A DNA stretch of 64,000 nucleotides from Flavobacterium sp. H122. Lineage in GTDB: Bacteria > Bacteroidota > Bacteroidia > Flavobacteriales > Flavobacteriaceae. The translations under genes were made by a program, and so were the position numbers. The notes beneath the pieces were generated by a model. The model did not search any database. It was not told the origin of the DNA and saw only the letters and a program-made list of their open reading frames with translations. Each line of letters opens with the position of its first letter. Position 1 is the stretch's first letter. This document shows, one piece after another, positions 29,647 through 38,797 of the stretch. The DNA lies in assembly GCF_004959765.1 (NCBI RefSeq), contig NZ_SJZD01000008.1, positions 120,263 through 184,262 on the forward strand. Reading direction: 5' to 3'.

Positions 29647-30813
29647 ATGACAGGAAATAGTTTAGATAACAATATTGTTAAAAAAATAAAAGAGCTTAAA
29701 AATAATTCTGGTACGCATTCGCCAAGTGTTGATACTATAATGAAAGAGTGTCCGGAGCTTGTCATTAATATTGATGCTTGTTTTTTATCAAATCCATATG
29801 CAACTGATTTGTTTATGAAGTTTCTTCATGAGGATTTAATAGATAACAACAGATTACGGGATGTGCTTGAGTTTTATCCTCCACAAAACAGAGAAATTGC
29901 AAAATATATATCGAAAGCAATCAATGTCGATCAAAAAAAGATATTTGTAGGTAATGGAGCAATCGAAATTATTCAGGGTATCCTTCATAATTTTGTTCAG
30001 AATAAAATATGTATAATATCGCCAACTTTTTCATCTTACTACGAGTTCGTGAAAGACGGTATCGATATTGTGTATTTTCCGCTTTTAAAAGAAGAAAAGT
30101 ATCTTCTTGATCCAAAAAAATATGTGGAATTTGTAAAAAAGGAAAAGCCGGATACTATTGTAATTATAAATCCTAATAATCCCAACGGGGGGTATTTAAA
30201 GCAAGAAGACTTCTTTTATATAATATCAAATCTGGATGAAGTTAACAATATTATCATAGATGAAAGTTTTATTCATTTTGCTTATGAAGATATAGAATTA
30301 TCGCAAATTACTTCCGAAGAGCTCACCGATAAGTATTCAAATCTGATTATTGTAAAAAGTATGTCAAAAGATTTTGGTATTGCTGGGTTGCGAGCAGGAT
30401 ATGCAGTAATGAACAGTGAAAAGATAGATGTTTTGTTGCGAAGCGGATACCTTTGGAATGTTTCCGGTCTTACAAATTATTTTTTTAAAGTGTACTCTGA
30501 AAAAACGTTTATTGAAAAATATAATGTTGAAAGGAAAAAATATATTATGAATACTTCTATGTTTCTTGATGAATTGAAAAACATAAAAGGAATTAATGTT
30601 TATCCCTCTAAAGCTAATTTTGCACTTATTGAAATTGAAAATGGAATGACTTCATTCGAGTTTACACTTGATTTATTAGTTAATCATGGAATTTATGTCA
30701 GAGATTGTTCTGATAAAATAGGCTTAGATGGTGAATTCGTGAGGATTGCATCGCGAACTGTTGAGGAAAATCTGCAAATAATCAAAGCAATTAAAGAGAT
30801 AATATGCGTTTAA
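29647..30813 (+). CDS. Aminotransferase of the histidinol-phosphate aminotransferase type (fold I)
   Basis: A 388-residue PLP-dependent class I/II aminotransferase. The Asn in INPNNPNGGYL, the Asp in IIIDESFIHFAY and the PLP lysine in VKSMSKDFGIAGLRAGY are intact. Relatives include HisC and CobD, which act on phosphorylated amino compounds. In a capsule locus it more likely builds a small amino-alcohol or amino-acid substituent than histidine. The start at 29647 was chosen because the promoter box covers the upstream TTG. It overlaps the HAD gene by ten bases; the real substrate is unknown. Confidence 0.75.
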   Translation: MTGNSLDNNIVKKIKELKNNSGTHSPSVDTIMKECPELVINIDACFLSNPYATDLFMKFLHEDLIDNNRLRDVLEFYPPQNREIAKYISKAINVDQKKIFVGNGAIEIIQGILHNFVQNKICIISPTFSSYYEFVKDGIDIVYFPLLKEEKYLLDPKKYVEFVKKEKPDTIVIINPNNPNGGYLKQEDFFYIISNLDEVNNIIIDESFIHFAYEDIELSQITSEELTDKYSNLIIVKSMSKDFGIAGLRAGYAVMNSEKIDVLLRSGYLWNVSGLTNYFFKVYSEKTFIEKYNVERKKYIMNTSMFLDELKNIKGINVYPSKANFALIEIENGMTSFEFTLDLLVNHGIYVRDCSDKIGLDGEFVRIASRTVEENLQIIKAIKEIICV

Positions 30814-31337
30814 TCATAAAAGCCTTATATAATCCTCTTTTAAAATTTTTTTTTATAAATAAATTGAGAATCTTTACTCAAAGATGTAATGTAAATGAAT
30901 TCCTGGTTTTGGATATAGATAATACTATCGCTGATACATGGAAGAACCTGAATGATTTCAAAAATGGAAGGTTTGCCTATTTTAGTAACTTAGAGCCATT
31001 GGAAGGTACCATAAAATATATCAAAGAAAATTATGATGATTTGCCGATACTGTTTTTAAGTAACAGAAATATTGTTGATTATAATGTGACTGAAAAATGG
31101 TTAAAAAAAATAAGTTTTAATGCCCCCCAAATACTAATACTTACCAATAATCCCCAGGACAAACTAGTATATCTTAAATTTCTTTCTGAGCGTTTTGGTG
31201 TTGTTTATTTTGACGACCTAAGTTATAATCATGAAAAAGATAAAGTGCTTTTTTATGATGATGTAATTAAAGAAGTGGAAAAAATGAACGTGAAATATTA
31301 TGATTACTTTTCAATCTTAAAATTAAATAAACACTAA
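30804..31337 (+). CDS. HAD-superfamily phosphatase-like protein
   Basis: A 177-residue protein with the HAD motifs in order: LDIDNTIADTW (nucleophile and acid Asp), FLSNR (motif II Ser), a Lys region around LTNNPQDK and VYFDDLSYN (motif IV acids). It has no substantial cap domain. It starts inside the end of the aminotransferase gene and is followed by an ATP-grasp ligase, so the three probably work on one small-molecule substituent of the polysaccharide. The substrate is not known. Confidence 0.75.
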   Translation: MRLIIKALYNPLLKFFFINKLRIFTQRCNVNEFLVLDIDNTIADTWKNLNDFKNGRFAYFSNLEPLEGTIKYIKENYDDLPILFLSNRNIVDYNVTEKWLKKISFNAPQILILTNNPQDKLVYLKFLSERFGVVYFDDLSYNHEKDKVLFYDDVIKEVEKMNVKYYDYFSILKLNKH

Positions 31338-31347
31338 ATTGATTTCT

Positions 31348-32421
31348 ATGAAATTTATTAACCGATTAATTTCAAAAATTTTTGCTTTCCTCTATTTGTT
31401 CATAAGAATTTCTTTTCTGAAATGGTTTAAAAACTACGATAAAAATGCTGACACCATTGTTTGGATTAAAACAAATCCCATAACAACATTATTGAGATAT
31501 CTAAAGCATAATGATTTGTTAAGTGATTTTGCATTAATAGAAGCCATAGCTCAAAAAGATATTCCATTCAAAATTGTTGTAGGTAGTAATATCGGTAAAT
31601 ATATTAATAAGAGAGTTTTTTACAATGTTTCCGAAAATTGTAATCCATACAAACTGGCAAATTATTCTGCAACATTGTACCATACTGTAAAAATGATTGA
31701 AAGCCAAGGTAATATTGTTTTTCCTAAAACTTCAGAAGTTGAATATTGGGAAAATAAGGCTTTTATGCAGGAGCAATTTACAAAACTCGAAATAAGTCAT
31801 CCTAAAACGATAATACTAAATCGTAATTACCAACCATCTGAATTATCCAAAATCGAATACCCTGCATTAATTAAAGAAATTCATTCTGCAGGTTCCAGAG
31901 GAATTACAAAAGTAAATTCAGAAGCAGAACTGCTTGTTAATCTTGGAAAAGTTTGGAAAAAGGGGCATTCAAAAACAATTGTTCAGAAATTGGTTGATAT
32001 GCGCCGGGATTTGAGAGTAGTGATTTTAAATGATGAAGTGATTTCTTTTTATTGGAGGGTAAATTCTACTGATGAATGGAAGCCTACGGCTACTTCTTTT
32101 GGAAATTCGACTGTCTTTGGAGGGTTTCCAGAGCAATGGAGAGAACTTTTTGTTGATTATATGAAGCAGATGGAAATGACGACTGGAGCTTTTGATATAA
32201 CCTGGGAAAAAGATAATTTAAATACTTTACCCTTGATACTCGAAGTAAGTCCTTCCTATCAATTGAATCCTCCTTTGCCGGAACGTTATAAATCAATTCC
32301 TTACAAGGATTATAAGAAGAAGCTTTTTATTGCAGAGGCTTACTATAAGACCTATGTTGATATAGTTTTTGAATTAAAGAAAAAAATTACAGACAATTAT
32401 TTCAAGAAATTTTCTTTATAG
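31348..32421 (+). CDS. ATP-grasp ligase-like protein
   Basis: A 357-residue protein with ATP-grasp features: YPALIKEIHSAGSRGITKV (ATP-binding loop), TIVQKLVDMRRDLRVVIL, GAFDITWE and the metal-binding LILEVSPSYQLNPP. Such enzymes join a carboxylate to an amine through an acyl phosphate. In this context it may attach an amino acid to a sugar or precursor. A TTG nine bases upstream is possible, but the ATG at 31348 is preferred. I cannot assign the substrates. Confidence 0.75.
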   Translation: MKFINRLISKIFAFLYLFIRISFLKWFKNYDKNADTIVWIKTNPITTLLRYLKHNDLLSDFALIEAIAQKDIPFKIVVGSNIGKYINKRVFYNVSENCNPYKLANYSATLYHTVKMIESQGNIVFPKTSEVEYWENKAFMQEQFTKLEISHPKTIILNRNYQPSELSKIEYPALIKEIHSAGSRGITKVNSEAELLVNLGKVWKKGHSKTIVQKLVDMRRDLRVVILNDEVISFYWRVNSTDEWKPTATSFGNSTVFGGFPEQWRELFVDYMKQMEMTTGAFDITWEKDNLNTLPLILEVSPSYQLNPPLPERYKSIPYKDYKKKLFIAEAYYKTYVDIVFELKKKITDNYFKKFSL

Positions 32422-32423
32422 CG

Positions 32424-32431
32424 TACTTTTG
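32424..32431 (+). promoter_or_regulatory. Internal -7 box (TACTTTTG), almost touching the next ATG
   Basis: TACTTTTG matches TAnnTTTG and ends six bases before the ATG at 32438. An in-frame TTG at 32429 is part of the box, so the ATG is the likely start and the mRNA may be leaderless. No -33 TTG seen. Confidence 0.45.
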
Positions 32432-32437
32432 CAAGCT

Positions 32438-33601
32438 ATGAAAAGAAAGAAACTTGTACGTATCACGACTGTCCCAATCTCTCTTGAAAAGCTCTTGACC
32501 GATCAGCTTAATTTCATGAGTAATTACTATGATGTTATTGCTGTTTCATCTGAAAAAGATAAGCTTGAAGAGTATGCCGGAAAAGAAGGTGTTATTGGTT
32601 ATAATATCGAAATGACACGTAAAATCACTCCATTTAAGGATTTAATAGCGATATTTAAATTGTTTTTTTTTCTTAAAAGAGAAAAGCCTTTTATAGTTCA
32701 TTCCCATACTCCCAAAGCTGGCTTAGTAGGTATGATAGCGTCAAAATTAGCTGGAGTCCCAAACAGATGGCATACGGTTGCAGGATTGCCTTTGTTGGAA
32801 ACAACTGGAATCAAGAGGAAGATTTTGGATATTGTAGAAAAAATTACTTGTCAATGTGCAACTAAGGTTTTGCCAAATTCTTTAGGTTTAAAGAAAATCA
32901 TGATTGAAAATCAATATTGTAAAGCTGAAAAGCTTTCCATAATTGGACAAGGGAGTTCAAATGGTATTGATACCTCTTTTTTTGATCCAGATTTGTTTAA
33001 TGATCTTCAAAAAGATATTTTAAGGAACGAGTTGCGAATTAAAAAAAGTGATTTTGTTTTTATTTTTGTAGGCCGTTTGGTTTCTGATAAAGGAATTAAC
33101 GAGTTGATAAAAGCTTTTGTGCTATTGAGTAATAAAGAAAAAAATGTCAAACTTTTACTGGTGGGGGATTTTGAAAATGACTTGGATCCGCTGTTACCTG
33201 AAACACTTAAGGTTTTGTTGAATCATGATTCTATAATTCACACTGGATTTCAAAATGATGTCAGGCCTTTTTTTAGTATTTCAAATGTCTTGGTCTTTCC
33301 AAGCTACAGAGAAGGTTTTCCTAATGTTGTTTTGCAAGCTGGAGCCATGAAAGTTCCGTCTATAGTTTCAAATATAAATGGTTGTAATGAAATTATTAAG
33401 CAAGGTTTAAACGGTTTGATTGTACCTGTGAAAGATGAGAAGTCTTTATTGGAGAATATGGAGTTTATTTACAAAAACGAGGATATTTACAGAGGTTTTG
33501 TTAATAAGTCTAGAGTTGAAATTCAATTAAAATACGAGCGTAAAGTAATTTTTGAAGCATTATTGAAAGAATATCAGAGTTTAGATAAAGATGTATATTA
33601 G
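32438..33601 (+). CDS. Glycosyltransferase, family 4 (PglA-like position)
   Basis: A 387-residue GT-B glycosyltransferase. HSHTPKAGLVGMIASKLAGV and VPNRWHTVAGLPLLETTG match the group of enzymes that add the second sugar after the phosphosugar transferase (PglA, WbnK-like relatives). The donor site IFVGRLVSDKGINELIKAF and FPSYREGFPNVVLQAGAM follow. It overlaps the phosphoglycosyl transferase pglC by eleven bases. By position it probably adds the second residue to undecaprenyl-PP-diNAcBac. Confidence 0.82.
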   Translation: MKRKKLVRITTVPISLEKLLTDQLNFMSNYYDVIAVSSEKDKLEEYAGKEGVIGYNIEMTRKITPFKDLIAIFKLFFFLKREKPFIVHSHTPKAGLVGMIASKLAGVPNRWHTVAGLPLLETTGIKRKILDIVEKITCQCATKVLPNSLGLKKIMIENQYCKAEKLSIIGQGSSNGIDTSFFDPDLFNDLQKDILRNELRIKKSDFVFIFVGRLVSDKGINELIKAFVLLSNKEKNVKLLLVGDFENDLDPLLPETLKVLLNHDSIIHTGFQNDVRPFFSISNVLVFPSYREGFPNVVLQAGAMKVPSIVSNINGCNEIIKQGLNGLIVPVKDEKSLLENMEFIYKNEDIYRGFVNKSRVEIQLKYERKVIFEALLKEYQSLDKDVY

Positions 33602-34196
33602 AATTATTAAACCCATAATGGATTTTGTTTTTTCCTTTATAGGATTACTGTTGTTGTCTCCTGTTTTTATAGTGATTTCTGTCTTTTTATTCGTTGTAAA
33701 TCAAGGAAAGGTATTTTTTACACAGGAGCGTCCTGGTAAGAATACCAAAACATTTAAGATTTATAAATTTAAAACAATGAATGATAAAAGGGGGGAAGAT
33801 GGTAAATTGCTTCATGACTCAGAAAGACTTACTTCAATTGGTAAATTTGTAAGAAAGACTTCTTTGGATGAAATCCCTCAATTAATCAATGTTCTAAAGG
33901 GTGATATGAGTCTAGTCGGTCCAAGACCATTGTTGACAGATTATGTTCATCTATATAATGATTTTCAGAATAGAAGGCACGAAGTAAAGCCAGGTATTAC
34001 AGGTTTGGCACAAGTTAATGGTCGTAATGCTATTTCATGGGACCAAAAATTTACTTATGATGTATGGTATGTTGAGAATTGTTCGTTTTTGGTTGATGTC
34101 AAAATCATCTTTAAGACTTTTTTAAAAGTAATAAAAAAAGAAGGTATCAATGCTGCAGATTCAGCAACTATTGAGCCTTTTACAGGGTATAATTGA
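33591..34196 (+). CDS. pglC: Undecaprenyl-phosphate diNAcBac-1-phosphate transferase (PglC-type)
   Basis: A 201-residue small monotopic phosphoglycosyl transferase with one N-terminal re-entrant membrane helix (FVFSFIGLLLLSPVFIVISV). The core contains FKIYKFKTMN, the catalytic Asp-Glu pair in TSLDEIPQLINVLKGDMSLV, and GPRPLL. It lies in a pglC-pglD-pglE-pglF run, so the sugar transferred is most likely N,N'-diacetylbacillosamine. It would start synthesis of the lipid-linked repeat unit. No second initiating transferase is present. Confidence 0.9.
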   Translation: MYIRIIKPIMDFVFSFIGLLLLSPVFIVISVFLFVVNQGKVFFTQERPGKNTKTFKIYKFKTMNDKRGEDGKLLHDSERLTSIGKFVRKTSLDEIPQLINVLKGDMSLVGPRPLLTDYVHLYNDFQNRRHEVKPGITGLAQVNGRNAISWDQKFTYDVWYVENCSFLVDVKIIFKTFLKVIKKEGINAADSATIEPFTGYN

Positions 34197-34204
34197 TTTT
34201 AATT

Positions 34205-34855
34205 ATGGAGAAGATTGTTATTGTTGGGGCTGGAGGATTTGGCCGTGAAGTAAAAATAATTATTGATGCTATCAATGAAATTGAAAAGAAGTATGAGTTT
34301 CTTGGGTTTTATGATGATGGTTTTGCTATTGGAACACACATAAATGGTTATCCTGTTTTAGGTGGAATTGCAGATTTAAATTCTGTCAAAGATTCAATTG
34401 CAGTTACCGTGGCATTAGGCAACCCGCAAACTAAATCTAAAGTGGTGAATCAATTATTAAATTCCAATTTGACTTTTCCTGCTCTTATTCATCCTTCGGT
34501 TATAATTTCAAAAGATTATGTTATAATTGAGCAGGGTTGTATTATATGTGCAGGAAATATTATAACCTGTAATGTCAAAATAGAAAAATTTACCATTTTA
34601 AATTTGTCTTGCACAGTTGGGCATGATACAACCATTGGAGCCTATTCGTCTTTTATGCCTTCAGTAAACATTTCTGGTGAAGTAAAAATAGAAGAATGTG
34701 TATATGTGGGTACAGGAGCAAAAATAATTAATCAATTACACATAGGAAAGGGAACAATTGTTGGTGCTGGAGCTGTAGTCTCAAAAAGCTTGCCTGAAAA
34801 TTGTACAGCTGTTGGTATTCCAGCAAAACCTATAAAATTCCACACTAATGAATAA
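34205..34855 (+). CDS. pglD: UDP-4-amino-sugar N-acetyltransferase (PglD type)
   Basis: A 216-residue PglD/NeuD-type enzyme. An N-terminal Rossmann-like domain (IVIVGAGGFGREVKIIIDAI) binds the UDP-sugar, and a C-terminal left-handed beta helix binds acetyl-CoA. The catalytic base is the His in SCTVGHDTTIGAYSSFMPSV. It acetylates the 4-amino group made by PglE to give UDP-diNAcBac. A TTG start overlapping pglC is possible, but the ATG at 34205 aligns with the beta strand. Confidence 0.92.
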   Translation: MEKIVIVGAGGFGREVKIIIDAINEIEKKYEFLGFYDDGFAIGTHINGYPVLGGIADLNSVKDSIAVTVALGNPQTKSKVVNQLLNSNLTFPALIHPSVIISKDYVIIEQGCIICAGNIITCNVKIEKFTILNLSCTVGHDTTIGAYSSFMPSVNISGEVKIEECVYVGTGAKIINQLHIGKGTIVGAGAVVSKSLPENCTAVGIPAKPIKFHTNE

Positions 34856-35975
34856 TCCAAAGATATGGCTTTCCTCACCGCACATGGGAGGAAATGAACA
34901 AAAATATGTGCAAGAAGCATTTGATACAAATTGGGTTGCACCCTTAGGTCCAAATGTTAATGGTTTTGAAAGTGATTTAGAAATTTTTCTTGGAGACAAT
35001 GTTTATGTTGCTGCCTTAAGCTCTGGAACGGCTGCTTTGCATTTAGCTCTAATTCTTCTTGATGTTAAGCAAGGAGATGAAGTAATTTGTCAAAGTATGA
35101 CCTTTTCTGCTTCGGCGAATCCTATAGTTTATGTTGGAGCAACTCCTGTTTTTGTTGATAGTGAGCCTGAAACTTGGAATATTTGCACATTGGCTTTAGA
35201 GGAGGCAATATTAGATCGTATTGCAAAAGGGAAAAAACCTAAGGCAATTATTGCAGTTCATTTATATGGAATGCCATATAAACATCATGAGATTAAAAGT
35301 ATTTCTGAAAAATATAATATTCCAATTATAGAAGATAGTGCAGAAGCACTTGGCAGTTCATATAAAGGTCAGAAGTGTGGGACATTAGGGGATATCAGTA
35401 TTTTATCGTTTAATGGCAATAAAATAATCACTACTTCAGGTGGAGGGGCTTTGGTAACAAAAGATAAGTCTGTAAAAGAAAAAGCCGTTTTTCTTTCTAC
35501 ACAAGCCAGAGATAATGCACCACACTATCAACATTCGTATATTGGATACAATTATCGGATGAGTAATATTTGTGCTGGTATAGGACGGGGACAAATGGAA
35601 GTGCTGGAAGATCATGTTAATCTACGCAGAGAAATGCATCGTTTTTACATGGGTTTTTTTGAAAGTATTGAAGGTGTAAAGGTTTTAAATGAACCCTCTC
35701 AAGATTGTTTTTCTAATCATTGGTTAAGTGCTATTATTTTAGACTCTTATGAAACAAGAGAGGCTTTACGGTTAGCATTTGAAAAGGAAAATATTGAAAC
35801 CAGACCGTTGTGGAAGCCTATGCATTTACAACCTGTTTTTGAAAACTGTCCTTATTATGGTGGCTCGATTGCCCAAAAACTTTTTAATAAAGGGCTTTGT
35901 TTGCCATCCGGTTCTAATTTGGAAACTGAAGAAAAAAATAGAATCCAACAAGTTCTTGAACGTTTTTTTAAGTAG
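34848..35975 (+). CDS. pglE: UDP-4-amino-4,6-dideoxy-GlcNAc transaminase (PglE type)
   Basis: A 375-residue DegT-family aminotransferase. KIWLSSPHMGGNEQKYV at the start, ALSSGTAALHLALILLDV, IIEDSAEALGSSYKG and the PLP lysine in SFNGNKIITTSGGGALVT are very close to PglE of Campylobacter. It converts the 4-keto product of PglF using glutamate. It overlaps pglD by eight bases. Confidence 0.93.
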   Translation: MNNPKIWLSSPHMGGNEQKYVQEAFDTNWVAPLGPNVNGFESDLEIFLGDNVYVAALSSGTAALHLALILLDVKQGDEVICQSMTFSASANPIVYVGATPVFVDSEPETWNICTLALEEAILDRIAKGKKPKAIIAVHLYGMPYKHHEIKSISEKYNIPIIEDSAEALGSSYKGQKCGTLGDISILSFNGNKIITTSGGGALVTKDKSVKEKAVFLSTQARDNAPHYQHSYIGYNYRMSNICAGIGRGQMEVLEDHVNLRREMHRFYMGFFESIEGVKVLNEPSQDCFSNHWLSAIILDSYETREALRLAFEKENIETRPLWKPMHLQPVFENCPYYGGSIAQKLFNKGLCLPSGSNLETEEKNRIQQVLERFFK

Positions 35976-36012
35976 TTTGTTGAAATAAAAAGGAAAATTC
36001 AAATCAGATATG

Positions 36013-36020
36013 TACATTTG
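36013..36020 (+). promoter_or_regulatory. -7 box (TACATTTG) before pglF
   Basis: TACATTTG matches TAnnTTTG and lies 26 bases before the TTG start of pglF, in a 71-base intergenic gap. It implies that the distal part (pglF-wza-wzc) can be transcribed on its own. No -33 TTG at standard spacing. Confidence 0.5.
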
Positions 36021-36046
36021 CAAAGAAAATTTGACTTAATTAAGTA

Positions 36047-38011
36047 TTGGATATAAGGGATAGAAATATTACACAGTTACTGTCAGAATTATTTTCGCTG
36101 AAGGATAAAGCTTCATTAAATCTTAATAGCTTGGCCTATCTGCCTAGATGGCTTGTTTTGGTTATTGATTTAGTTGTTGTTTCTTCAACGTTTATTTTTA
36201 CTTATTTACTTTTCAGCGGTTTAAAAAGTCATTACTTTGATTTGCTGAATTCAGGTTTTATGTTGGGTTTATACCTGTCGACTAATTTATTCTTTTTTTG
36301 GTGGTTTAAAACATATTCTGGAATTATAAGGCATTCATCATTTATTGATGCAATAAAGATTTTTTTTGCAGAGTCTTTTGTCTTTTTGTTTCTTTTTCTT
36401 TTGAATACTCTTTTTCTCTTTTTGAAAAATGAGCAATTGTTTCTTAATAGTGCATTATTGGTAAATATTGTACTGTCTTTCTCGTTATTATTTTTTTATC
36501 GGGTCATAGTAAAGCAAGTTTTTGAAGCTTTTATTAAGGATTCCAATAATGGAAATCTGATTAATGCATTAGTATATGGCGCTGATGCAAATGCTATTTC
36601 AGTTTCAAATGCATTAGTAGCGGAAATACCGTCCCGATTTAAACTTTTAGGATTTATAGATAAATATAATACTCATGAATCCAAGAGAATATTAGATCTG
36701 CCCATTTTAAGTCAACGGAAAAAAGTTTCTGTAATAATGCGTAACATGAAAGCAGAAGCCCTTATTATAGCAGATAAAGGTCTTACTAAAGAAGAAAAAA
36801 TAGCTATAGTTGATGATTGTCTTGAACATAACTACAAGGTATATACCGTTCCAATAATTTCAGATTGGGAAAATCAAAAAGAAATTTCGAAAAAAATTAA
36901 AAATTTTCAGATTGAGGATTTATTGGACAGGAAGCCTATTGTTTTGGATAATCAGATGATTTCCAGTCAAATAAATGGAAAAGCTGTTTTGATTACCGGA
37001 GCCGCCGGATCAATAGGAAGTGAAATAGTAAAGCAACTGCTGGACTTTAGTCCTAAAACTATTATAATTCTTGATCAGGCAGAAACACCTTTACATGAAT
37101 TAACACTGGAGCTACAGCATGTTAATGAATTTATAAGTATCATTCCTGTAATTGCTGATATTCGCGATAAAAATTCAGTAGAGAGATTGTTTGAATTGTA
37201 TAGTCCCGATTTGGTTTATCATGCAGCAGCATACAAACATGTCCCATTGATGGAAGATAATCCTTCGCAGGCAATTTTTGTTAATGTGGCCGGGACGAAA
37301 AATATAGCCGATTTATCGATACAATATGGTGTTGAACGCTTTGTAATGGTTTCTACAGATAAGGCAGTTAACCCCAGTAATGTTATGGGTGCCAGTAAAC
37401 GCATTGCTGAAAAATATGTTCAGTCACTTTATTTTAACGAATTGAAAAAAAATAAAGGAACAACAAAATTTATAACTACCCGTTTTGGTAATGTATTAGG
37501 CTCAAATGGTTCTGTAGTACCCCTTTTTACAAAACAGATTAATGAAGGAGGGCCAATTACTATAACGCATAAAGAAATTATAAGATATTTCATGACTATT
37601 TCCGAGGCATGTCAATTAGTGTTAGAGGCAGGAGCTATGGGGAATGGAGGTGAAATTTTTATTTTTGATATGGGTAAACCGGTAAAAATTTACGATTTAG
37701 CTGTTAAAATGATTCGATTGGCTGGCTTCGTTCCTAATGTTGATATTAAAATAAAAGAAGTAGGTTTGCGCCCCGGTGAGAAACTATATGAGGAATTGTT
37801 GAATGACACTTCAAAAACGATGCCTACACATCATGAAAAAATAATGATTGCGCAGGAATTGATTGAAGATTATGTTTTTGTAAATCAATCAATCAATCAA
37901 ATTGTAGAAAATGCCAACGAATACAAGCATCATTTGTTGGTGCAGCGAATGAAGGAATTGGTTCCTGAATTTAAAAGCCTGAATTCAATATTTGAAATCC
38001 TAGATAAATAA
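36047..38011 (+). CDS. pglF: UDP-GlcNAc 4,6-dehydratase, membrane-bound (PglF/CapD/WbpM type)
   Basis: A 654-residue inverting- or retaining-type nucleotide-sugar dehydratase with four to five N-terminal membrane helices, a CoA-binding-like linker domain (about 165-290) and a C-terminal SDR domain. The SDR landmarks are VLITGAAGSIGSEIV, AAYKHVPLMEDNP and the STDKAVNPSNVMGASKR motif, in which Met replaces the usual Tyr, as in PglF. It makes the first intermediate of bacillosamine. The start is TTG at 36047: it follows a promoter box, and the first in-frame ATG would remove two membrane helices. Confidence 0.92.
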   Translation: MDIRDRNITQLLSELFSLKDKASLNLNSLAYLPRWLVLVIDLVVVSSTFIFTYLLFSGLKSHYFDLLNSGFMLGLYLSTNLFFFWWFKTYSGIIRHSSFIDAIKIFFAESFVFLFLFLLNTLFLFLKNEQLFLNSALLVNIVLSFSLLFFYRVIVKQVFEAFIKDSNNGNLINALVYGADANAISVSNALVAEIPSRFKLLGFIDKYNTHESKRILDLPILSQRKKVSVIMRNMKAEALIIADKGLTKEEKIAIVDDCLEHNYKVYTVPIISDWENQKEISKKIKNFQIEDLLDRKPIVLDNQMISSQINGKAVLITGAAGSIGSEIVKQLLDFSPKTIIILDQAETPLHELTLELQHVNEFISIIPVIADIRDKNSVERLFELYSPDLVYHAAAYKHVPLMEDNPSQAIFVNVAGTKNIADLSIQYGVERFVMVSTDKAVNPSNVMGASKRIAEKYVQSLYFNELKKNKGTTKFITTRFGNVLGSNGSVVPLFTKQINEGGPITITHKEIIRYFMTISEACQLVLEAGAMGNGGEIFIFDMGKPVKIYDLAVKMIRLAGFVPNVDIKIKEVGLRPGEKLYEELLNDTSKTMPTHHEKIMIAQELIEDYVFVNQSINQIVENANEYKHHLLVQRMKELVPEFKSLNSIFEILDK

Positions 38012-38014
38012 AAA

Positions 38015-38791
38015 ATGATTAAATTTTTAAAACTTGTTTGTTTTATTGTTTTCCTGAATGGAATATGGAGCTGCGGTCAGCAAAAAAAGATTGCCTATTA
38101 TCAAGACATCGATTCTTTTAAAGATTTAAGCGGAGCTAAATTTGAATCTAAATTTCAGCCGGATGATTTATTAATGATTATAGTATCTGCTCCGGATCCT
38201 GAGGCTGCAGCACCTTTCAATTTAAGTCCCGAAAGCGTTGCCACACCTATAGGACAGTCTGCAGCGATGTCTCAAAGACAGCATATGCTTTATCTTATAG
38301 ATAAAGAGGGTAAAATAGAATTTCCTATATTAGGAACTATTGATCTTATGGGAAAAACTAAAAATGAAGCAATTAATATATTGAAAGGCAAATTATTGCA
38401 GTATGTCAAAAACCCTATTATCAATATTAGAGTAATGAATTATAAAGTATCTGTTCAGGGTGAAGTAACCAGACCAGGTGCATATCCAATCACAAGTGAA
38501 AGAATAACCCTTTTGGAAGCGTTGTCGCTAGCTGGGGATTTAACTATTTATGGTAAACGTCAGAATGTTTTGATTATAAGGGAAATTGATGGAAAAAAAA
38601 CTGTTGGAAGAGTTGATTTGACAAAATCTGATTTTATGAATTCTCCATATTATTATTTGGTTCAGAATGATGTTGTTTATGTTGAACCCAACGGAGCTAA
38701 ATCAAACTCTTCTACTTTCAACCAAAACATACCGGTGTGGGTTTCGTTAAGTTCAGTTTTAATTTCTTTAGTTTTACTTTTCAAAAAATAA
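38015..38791 (+). CDS. wza: Polysaccharide export lipoprotein (Wza-type), copy 2
   Basis: A 258-residue OPX-family lipoprotein with lipobox IWSC (Cys20). The Poly_export domain begins FQPDDLLMIIVSAPDPEAA and an SLBB domain contains YKVSVQGEVTRPGAYPI. It differs clearly from copy 1 at 14663 and lacks recent-duplication signs, so it is an older paralogue. It begins three bases after pglF and ends six bases before the second wzc. Confidence 0.92.
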   Translation: MIKFLKLVCFIVFLNGIWSCGQQKKIAYYQDIDSFKDLSGAKFESKFQPDDLLMIIVSAPDPEAAAPFNLSPESVATPIGQSAAMSQRQHMLYLIDKEGKIEFPILGTIDLMGKTKNEAINILKGKLLQYVKNPIINIRVMNYKVSVQGEVTRPGAYPITSERITLLEALSLAGDLTIYGKRQNVLIIREIDGKKTVGRVDLTKSDFMNSPYYYLVQNDVVYVEPNGAKSNSSTFNQNIPVWVSLSSVLISLVLLFKK

Positions 38792-38797
38792 ATCGGA

